Assembly (NCBI GenBank): GCA_030042375.1 | Contig: JASHZU010000378.1 | Location: 1-6,230, forward strand | Length of the DNA stretch: 6,230 nucleotides | Reading direction: 5' to 3' | From: Verrucomicrobiia bacterium | Lineage (GTDB): Bacteria > Verrucomicrobiota > Verrucomicrobiae > Limisphaerales > UBA11358 | Part shown: positions 1-3,620 of the stretch, piece after piece | Layout of the letters: each line of letters opens with the position of its first letter | Position numbering within the stretch: the stretch's first letter is position 1 | Notes under the pieces: generated by a model | Seen by the model: the letters and a program-made list of their open reading frames with translations, nothing else | What the model was told of the DNA's origin: nothing | Databases searched by the model: none | Translations under genes and position numbers: made by a program

Positions 1-63
1 ATTCAGCCTGTCATGGCGGCCCTACTGTCACTTATCAGGAATTTGAGCGGAGACAATGGATAA
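1..63 (+). CDS. C-terminal tail of an upstream gene, possibly a GspF/PilC-family platform protein (partial)
   Basis: The first frame is open from the window edge and gives about 20 residues, beginning IQPVMAALLSLIRNLS and ending GDNG before a TAA stop at 61-63. The hydrophobic stretch with a proline, then a short polar tail, resembles the end of the last membrane helix in GspF/PilC-family proteins. Such a gene would fit just before another GspF-like gene. The stop lies 8 bases before the next start, which suggests the same operon and possible translational reinitiation. With only 20 residues visible, the product is a guess. That a gene ends here is more secure, because no competing frame explains the segment. 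Confidence 0.5.
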   Translation: MQPVMAALLSLIRNLSGDNG

Positions 64-71
64 AAACAGCC

Positions 72-1292
72 ATGATCGCAGGAATGACATTTTCGCCGGT
101 GATAGGCATGCTTTTCGGACTGGATATCCAGGACGTTGATCCGTTGCAAATCCTTCTCAGTTTTCTTATAGGATTGATGATGTTGTTATTTTGGGTCGGC
201 AGCATCGCCGGGCAGGTTTTTTTGGTTCATTTTCTGTTCACGCTGCCGATGCGCCGGGTGGAACGGGCCCGGTTGTTTCTCGACCTGGTGGAAGACGCCA
301 TCAAACGCGGGCAATCCGTTGAAGAAATGATTCTCTCATTGGCGCGGAACCGCGACCTGACCCCGGGTGTGCGCTTCCATCTGCTCGCCGCACACATCGA
401 AAATGGGTTGTCGTTTGGCGAGGCGCTCAAGGCGGTGCCGGAATTTCTACCGCCGCAAATTACAGAGATCCTCCAGGCCGGCGCCAAACTCGGGGACCTC
501 CGGCGGGTGCTGCCCGCCTGCCGCGAAATTCTGCGGGACGGCCCCGCCGGCGTCCGCAGCGGGGTGCACTATATGTTCCTGGTAGTTTTCTTTTTTTCGC
601 CGGTTTTCGTCGCGGTGGTCATGCTCACCACGATCTTTATCATTCCCAAATTCAGGGATGTCGCGGCTGGAATGGGTATAAAATTGTGGCCGGAGACGAT
701 ATTCGTTTTCGACAATGCCAACGAACTGATGCTGCTGGAACTGGCCGTCTCCCTTCTGCTGGTCATCGCCACCATCGCTTATCTGGGAGGACCGGGATTT
801 GTCCGGCGTTTCCAATTTCAGGGCCTGCCGCTGGTGGATTGGGTGGCGTGGGGCGTCCGATGGAAACGCAAACGATTGCAGCGGACCTTTTCGGCGATGC
901 TTGCCGTGCTGCTCGATGGCGGTGTGCCGGAGGCGGAAGCCGTCCGGCTGGCGGGAGACTGCACGGCCAATGAAATCTGCCGCAAGCGGGCCGCGCGCAT
1001 TATTGCGGCGCTGCAACAGGGCGTGAAACTGGATGACGCGGTTCGGGTATTTGATGATGCCGGGGAATTTCACTGGCGTTTGGCAAATGCCGCGCACGCG
1101 CGCGGCGGCTTTTTGAATGCGTTGCGCGGCTGGCATGAGACGCTTGATGCCCGGGCGTTCCAACAGGAGGAAGCCACGGCGCATGTCATTACAACAGGGC
1201 TGGTAATTTTGAATGGCATTTTTGTTGGCCTCATTGCCACGGCCATGTTTGGCATCCTGCTATCAGTATTGCATGGGCAATTGTCCCAATGA
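72..1292 (+). CDS. GspF/PilC-family inner-membrane platform protein of a type II secretion or type IV pilus-like system
   Basis: This 406-residue protein is probably the inner-membrane platform protein that couples the assembly ATPase to pseudopilus growth. The length is usual for GspF/PilC. Hydrophobic segments lie at about 26-56, 168-192, 219-240 and 373-400. There are two repeated cytoplasmic T2SSF-type halves, at about 66-165 and 269-370. The first half shows the family pattern of GQSVEEMI, then GLSFGEAL, FLPP and AGAKLGDL (136-143). The second shows LLDGGVPEAEAV (280-291) and ARGGFLNAL (343-351). Conserved glycines are kept, but the acidic residue usual in the AGE-x-SG and GE-x-TG motifs is absent from both halves (Ala138 and Ala343). 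A long extra hydrophobic segment at the N-terminus is also unusual. The first ATG in the frame is at 72. The only purine-rich sequence, GGAG at 49-52, is too far upstream to be a good ribosome site. The gene overlaps the next by 4 bases. The family is confident; the substrate and exact system are not. Confidence 0.85.
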   Translation: MIAGMTFSPVIGMLFGLDIQDVDPLQILLSFLIGLMMLLFWVGSIAGQVFLVHFLFTLPMRRVERARLFLDLVEDAIKRGQSVEEMILSLARNRDLTPGVRFHLLAAHIENGLSFGEALKAVPEFLPPQITEILQAGAKLGDLRRVLPACREILRDGPAGVRSGVHYMFLVVFFFSPVFVAVVMLTTIFIIPKFRDVAAGMGIKLWPETIFVFDNANELMLLELAVSLLLVIATIAYLGGPGFVRRFQFQGLPLVDWVAWGVRWKRKRLQRTFSAMLAVLLDGGVPEAEAVRLAGDCTANEICRKRAARIIAALQQGVKLDDAVRVFDDAGEFHWRLANAAHARGGFLNALRGWHETLDARAFQQEEATAHVITTGLVILNGIFVGLIATAMFGILLSVLHGQLSQ

Positions 1293-1669
1293 AAATAAAG
1301 AGCCATAAATTTGGAAAATCCCGTCGCGGCGTTTTGGAAATAGACCTGGCCATGGCCATGCTTGTCCTCACGGTCGCCATTATGCCGCTGGCATTTTCGT
1401 TTGCAAAGGAACGGGAAGTGTTGCACATGGAATATTGCCGCGCGGTCGCAAACGAAATTGTGGACGGAGAAATGGAAATCCTCGTCGCCGGCGACTGGAA
1501 AAATTTCCCCGATGGCTCAAACATCTACACGGTGCATTCCCGTGCGGCGGCCAATCTGCCTGCCGGGCATTTTGAACTGACCAAAACTAAAAATCATCTG
1601 CGGCTGGAATGGTTGCCGGACCGGCGCCAGGGCATCGGTACGGTCATTCGTGAAATTACCGTCCAATGA
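1289..1669 (+). CDS. GspI-like minor pseudopilin with a type IV prepilin leader
   Basis: This 126-residue protein has a short basic leader (KSRRG) followed by a hydrophobic helix at about 15-38, the class III signal of type IV pilins and pseudopilins. A prepilin peptidase would cut after Gly14. The new N-terminus would be VLEIDLAMAM, which puts Asp19 at mature position +5, where nearly all such proteins have Glu, and an extra Glu at +3. The remainder is a small, mostly polar periplasmic domain. Length, position after the F-like gene and position just before a J-like gene all suit GspI, which helps nucleate the pseudopilus tip. Overall sequence likeness to GspI cannot be judged without a search. 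The ATG overlaps the previous stop as ATGA, and no Shine-Dalgarno sequence is visible, so translation probably depends on coupling. A generic pilin-like protein is the alternative. Confidence 0.75.
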   Translation: MKIKSHKFGKSRRGVLEIDLAMAMLVLTVAIMPLAFSFAKEREVLHMEYCRAVANEIVDGEMEILVAGDWKNFPDGSNIYTVHSRAAANLPAGHFELTKTKNHLRLEWLPDRRQGIGTVIREITVQ

Positions 1670-2169
1670 AAATCCAACACAACATCCCGTGCGCCAAAGG
1701 AAAAGCCGGAATAACGCTTGTGGAGTGCATGTGTTATATCGCGGTTTTTTTAATCCTGAGCGCGGTGGCCATGGGCACATTTTATCTAAGTTGGGACCAT
1801 TCCAAGGCGTTGATTTCCGCGACGGATGACATCAGCGCCGCTTTGCGCGCGGGCGAACGCTGGCGCGCGGACGTACGCGCCGCCAGCGGAACCATCCAGA
1901 TCGAAAAGACATCATCCGGCGAGGTCGTCATCATTCCCGAAGGCGGAAAGGAAATTGTTTATCGTTTGAATGCCGGTGAAATGCGCCGACAAGCTGGTTC
2001 CGATGGCTTTTCCGCGTTACTGTTGCCTCGTGTCGTCTCGTCCGAAATGATTCCTGACACGCGTGGTGGTGTGCAGGCATGGCGCTGGGAATTGGAAGTG
2101 GCGCAACGGCGCAGAGAAACCCATCTGCCGCTAATGTTTACCTTTGAAGCAGCGCAAAAAACACCATGA
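1666..2169 (+). CDS. GspJ-like minor pseudopilin with a canonical prepilin cleavage site
   Basis: This 167-residue protein has the leader AKGKAG followed by ITLVECMCYIAVFLIL. That is the classic prepilin motif: cleavage after Gly15, and Glu20 at mature position +5. The membrane helix spans about 16-38. The soluble part has alternating hydrophobic strands such as GEVVIIPEGGKEIVYRL, consistent with the beta-rich pseudopilin fold. Fourth-gene placement after F- and I-like genes and before a K-like gene suggests the GspJ role in the I-J-K tip complex. The length is a little shorter than typical GspJ proteins, which are near 200 residues. It overlaps both neighbours by 4 bases (ATGA). The codons before its start carry no Shine-Dalgarno sequence. 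The pilin-like class is clear; the J assignment rests on gene order and size. Confidence 0.78.
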   Translation: MKIQHNIPCAKGKAGITLVECMCYIAVFLILSAVAMGTFYLSWDHSKALISATDDISAALRAGERWRADVRAASGTIQIEKTSSGEVVIIPEGGKEIVYRLNAGEMRRQAGSDGFSALLLPRVVSSEMIPDTRGGVQAWRWELEVAQRRRETHLPLMFTFEAAQKTP

Positions 2170-2420
2170 AAATTTTGCCCACAAATTTAAGAACGCATAG
2201 CTCCGGGTGGAAAAATCGGAACGATGAAGGCTCCGCAACAATTCTGTTCATCACCCTCCTGACTATCATGGTGTTGCTGGCCGCCGCCGAAAGCGCGGCA
2301 CTCATTCGTTTGCACCGCGAAGTGAAATTTTTGGAACAACAACAAATCAAACGCCTCAACGGGCCGCAAGCTAACTCTGCGCCCATCGCCTTGACCATCA
2401 CGAACCCGGATTCAAAATGA
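2166..2420 (+). CDS. Short GspK/PilX-like membrane-anchored protein, 84 residues
   Basis: The N-terminus is a polar stretch ending NRNDEG, followed by SATILFITLLTIMVLLAAAES, a single membrane helix at about 23-43. This matches the GspK/PilX style of N-terminus (a glycine, then a small residue and a hydrophobic helix) and, as in GspK, there is no Glu at +5 if cleavage follows Gly22. After the helix comes a charged amphipathic stretch, about 44-64 (LIRLHREVKFLEQQQIKRL), that could extend the helix or form a coiled coil. Only some 20 residues follow. True GspK proteins exceed 300 residues and carry a large tip domain that is wholly missing here. The reading frame closes cleanly into the next gene by an ATGA overlap, so this looks like a genuinely small gene and not a broken one. 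It may pair with the I- and J-like proteins, which is inference from position. Confidence 0.65.
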   Translation: MKILPTNLRTHSSGWKNRNDEGSATILFITLLTIMVLLAAAESAALIRLHREVKFLEQQQIKRLNGPQANSAPIALTITNPDSK

Positions 2421-2686
2421 ATAACGACGCTCTCGCCAAAATCACCATGCTCAATAGTTCATTGCGATGTTTTGCCTATGGTTTGTTGGGCCTTTTACCG
2501 GGCATTGGAATACCGTTTGCGGTCATGGCCTTATGGATGGCTGGCCGGGTTAGTGTCCGGGAGAAACTATATTGGAATGCGGCCAGGGCTTATCGCATTT
2601 GGGGCACAGCCTTGGCCGTAATTGGGTTCAGTTTATGGGGCGGAATCACAATAATCATAATGATCAACGCCTATTTTTCCTCTTAG
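2417..2686 (+). CDS. Unrecognised small membrane protein with two predicted helices
   Basis: I do not recognise this 89-residue protein. It has two hydrophobic segments, about 17-42 (containing LLGLLPGIGIPFAVMAL) and about 61-86. They are joined by a short polar, basic loop (GRVSVREKLYWNAARAYR). The small-residue-rich LPGIG-P motif near the first helix recalls small membrane proteins of the DUF4190 kind, but that is only an impression of pattern. The gene is the last of the overlapping chain, and its ATG shares the ATGA with the stop of the K-like gene. Co-expression with the secretion cluster is therefore very likely, and an accessory or assembly role in the membrane is possible. An internal Met at residue 11 is an alternative start. 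It ends 19 bases before a convergent gene, and no hairpin terminator is evident between them. Confidence 0.7.
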   Translation: MNNDALAKITMLNSSLRCFAYGLLGLLPGIGIPFAVMALWMAGRVSVREKLYWNAARAYRIWGTALAVIGFSLWGGITIIIMINAYFSS

Positions 2687-2705
2687 GGCTGGATCAAATT
2701 TCCGC

Positions 2706-3272
2706 TTACTTCTTCGGCAGTTTTTCTTCCACCATCTCACAAAGGACGTGCATGATCAGCTTGTGCCCTTCTTGAATCCTTACGGTGGCATTTCCCGGCA
2801 CCAGTAAATCAATTGTTGCCACACCTTTCGTGAATCCGCCATCACGTCCCAGGAAACAAATGCTCTCAAGGCCCTTGCGCCTGGCTTCTTCCAGCGCGCG
2901 CAGGACATTCTTCGATTTGCCGCTGGTAGTGAGTGCGATCAGGACGTCTCCTTTTTCACCCAGGCCCCAAATCTGCCGCGCAAAAATCTCGTCAGCACTA
3001 TAGTCGTTGCAAACAGCCGTCATGTATTCGCCGTTGGCCGGAAGTGAAATGGCCGGATATGGCCGGCGGTCGTCGCGAAAACGGCAGAGAAATTCTGTGG
3101 CCAGATGCGTGGAATCCGAAGCGCTCCCGCCATTGCCGCAAATCAGCAGCTTGCGGCCCGAAGTCAGGCAGCCCAGGACCATTTTTGCCGCCCGCGCCAG
3201 CGGTTCTTCCAGATTGGCCAAGCCCCGAAGCGTCGTGACCGATTCCTCAATCGCCTGTTGCAGCTGTGTCAT
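2706..3272 (-). CDS. gmhA: SIS-domain D-sedoheptulose 7-phosphate isomerase (GmhA)
   Basis: GmhA converts sedoheptulose 7-phosphate to D-glycero-D-manno-heptose 7-phosphate in the cytoplasm, the first step of ADP-heptose synthesis for lipopolysaccharide core or other glycans. Counting from the ATG at 3272, the 188-residue protein shows the SIS phosphate-binding motifs CGNGGSASDSTH (45-56) and TTSGKSKNV (115-123). It also has RIQEGHKLIMH (165-175). His56, Glu60, Gln167 and His175 have the same spacing as the zinc ligands of characterised GmhA enzymes (H-x3-E and Q-x7-H), and Glu60 and His175 match the catalytic pair known in the E. coli enzyme. Length equals the family norm. A TTG two codons upstream (3278) is also in frame, but the ATG is preferred. 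No Shine-Dalgarno sequence is visible. DiaA-like or other SIS isomerases are close relatives, but the complete ligand set favours GmhA. No other heptose genes are in the window. Confidence 0.88.
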   Translation of the reverse strand: MTQLQQAIEESVTTLRGLANLEEPLARAAKMVLGCLTSGRKLLICGNGGSASDSTHLATEFLCRFRDDRRPYPAISLPANGEYMTAVCNDYSADEIFARQIWGLGEKGDVLIALTTSGKSKNVLRALEEARRKGLESICFLGRDGGFTKGVATIDLLVPGNATVRIQEGHKLIMHVLCEMVEEKLPKK

Positions 3273-3366
3273 GTACAAAATTTAAGCAAAATGGCTGGCC
3301 GGGGAAATCACGAAATTCATGGCAAAGGCCCTTGTCCTTTCGATGTAAACGATTACTTTTAGAGTC
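3273..3366. promoter_or_regulatory. Divergent intergenic region between gmhA and the fmdB-like gene
   Basis: These 94 bases separate two genes transcribed away from each other, so they should hold both start regions. On the + strand, TTGTCC at 3332-3337 and TACTTT at 3354-3359 are spaced 16 bases apart and could be a poor -35/-10 pair, but the match is weak. On the - strand an AT-rich patch lies just before the gmhA ATG. A 5-base inverted repeat, AAAGG (3324-3328) and CCTTT (3336-3340), is visible but short enough to be chance. Promoter presence is inferred from layout; no exact element is supported. Confidence 0.35.
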
Positions 3367-3582
3367 ATGCCGATATATGAGTTTCATTGTGAAAAATGCG
3401 GGAAGGACAGCGAACTGCTCGTCCGCTCCAGCGACTGGAAAAATTCCGAATGCCCCCATTGCGGCTCGAAAAAGCTCGCGAAGAAATTCTCCACCTTTGC
3501 CTCCACCGGCGCGGCCACTTCCTCCGGCAAACCTTCTGGCGGCGGCCATTGCTGCGGCGGTGGTGGATGCGGCTGTCATTGA
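3367..3582 (+). CDS. FmdB-family zinc-ribbon protein with a Cys/His/Gly-rich tail
   Basis: This 71-residue protein begins MPIYEFHCEKCGKDSELL and has paired Cys-x2-Cys knuckles, Cys8/Cys11 and Cys29/Cys32, the last in ECPHCGSKKLAKKFSTF. This is the standard FmdB-type putative regulatory zinc ribbon, and the MPIYE-C-x2-C start and spacing fix the start codon. FmdB was named from an amide/formamide regulatory locus, but most family members have no proven function. The C-terminus is a flexible Ser/Gly linker and then GGGHCCGGGGCGCH, adding four more cysteines and two histidines that could bind a second metal. Such glycine-rich tails occur in the family, though this one is strikingly Cys-rich. The gene lies 38 bases before the addB start and may be co-transcribed with it. 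No functional link between the two is known to me. Confidence 0.9.
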   Translation: MPIYEFHCEKCGKDSELLVRSSDWKNSECPHCGSKKLAKKFSTFASTGAATSSGKPSGGGHCCGGGGCGCH

Positions 3583-3620
3583 TTTTCAGGCTCGCTTTGC
3601 GCTAAAACGTCTGTGTGCAA

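Noticed and set aside
56..139. A small open frame starting ATG at 56, just after GGAG
   Set aside because: It gives only 27 codons, overlaps the GspF-like gene in another frame and shows no recognisable feature. The GGAG is also too close to that ATG to be a good ribosome site.
447..1184. A 245-codon open frame on the - strand
   Set aside because: It is antisense to the GspF-like gene, and its composition is what one expects from the reverse of a membrane-protein gene. No domain is visible.
3324..3340. Short inverted repeat AAAGG-7-CCTTT in the divergent intergenic region, considered as an operator
   Set aside because: A 5-base stem is easily expected by chance, and it matches no operator I recognise.
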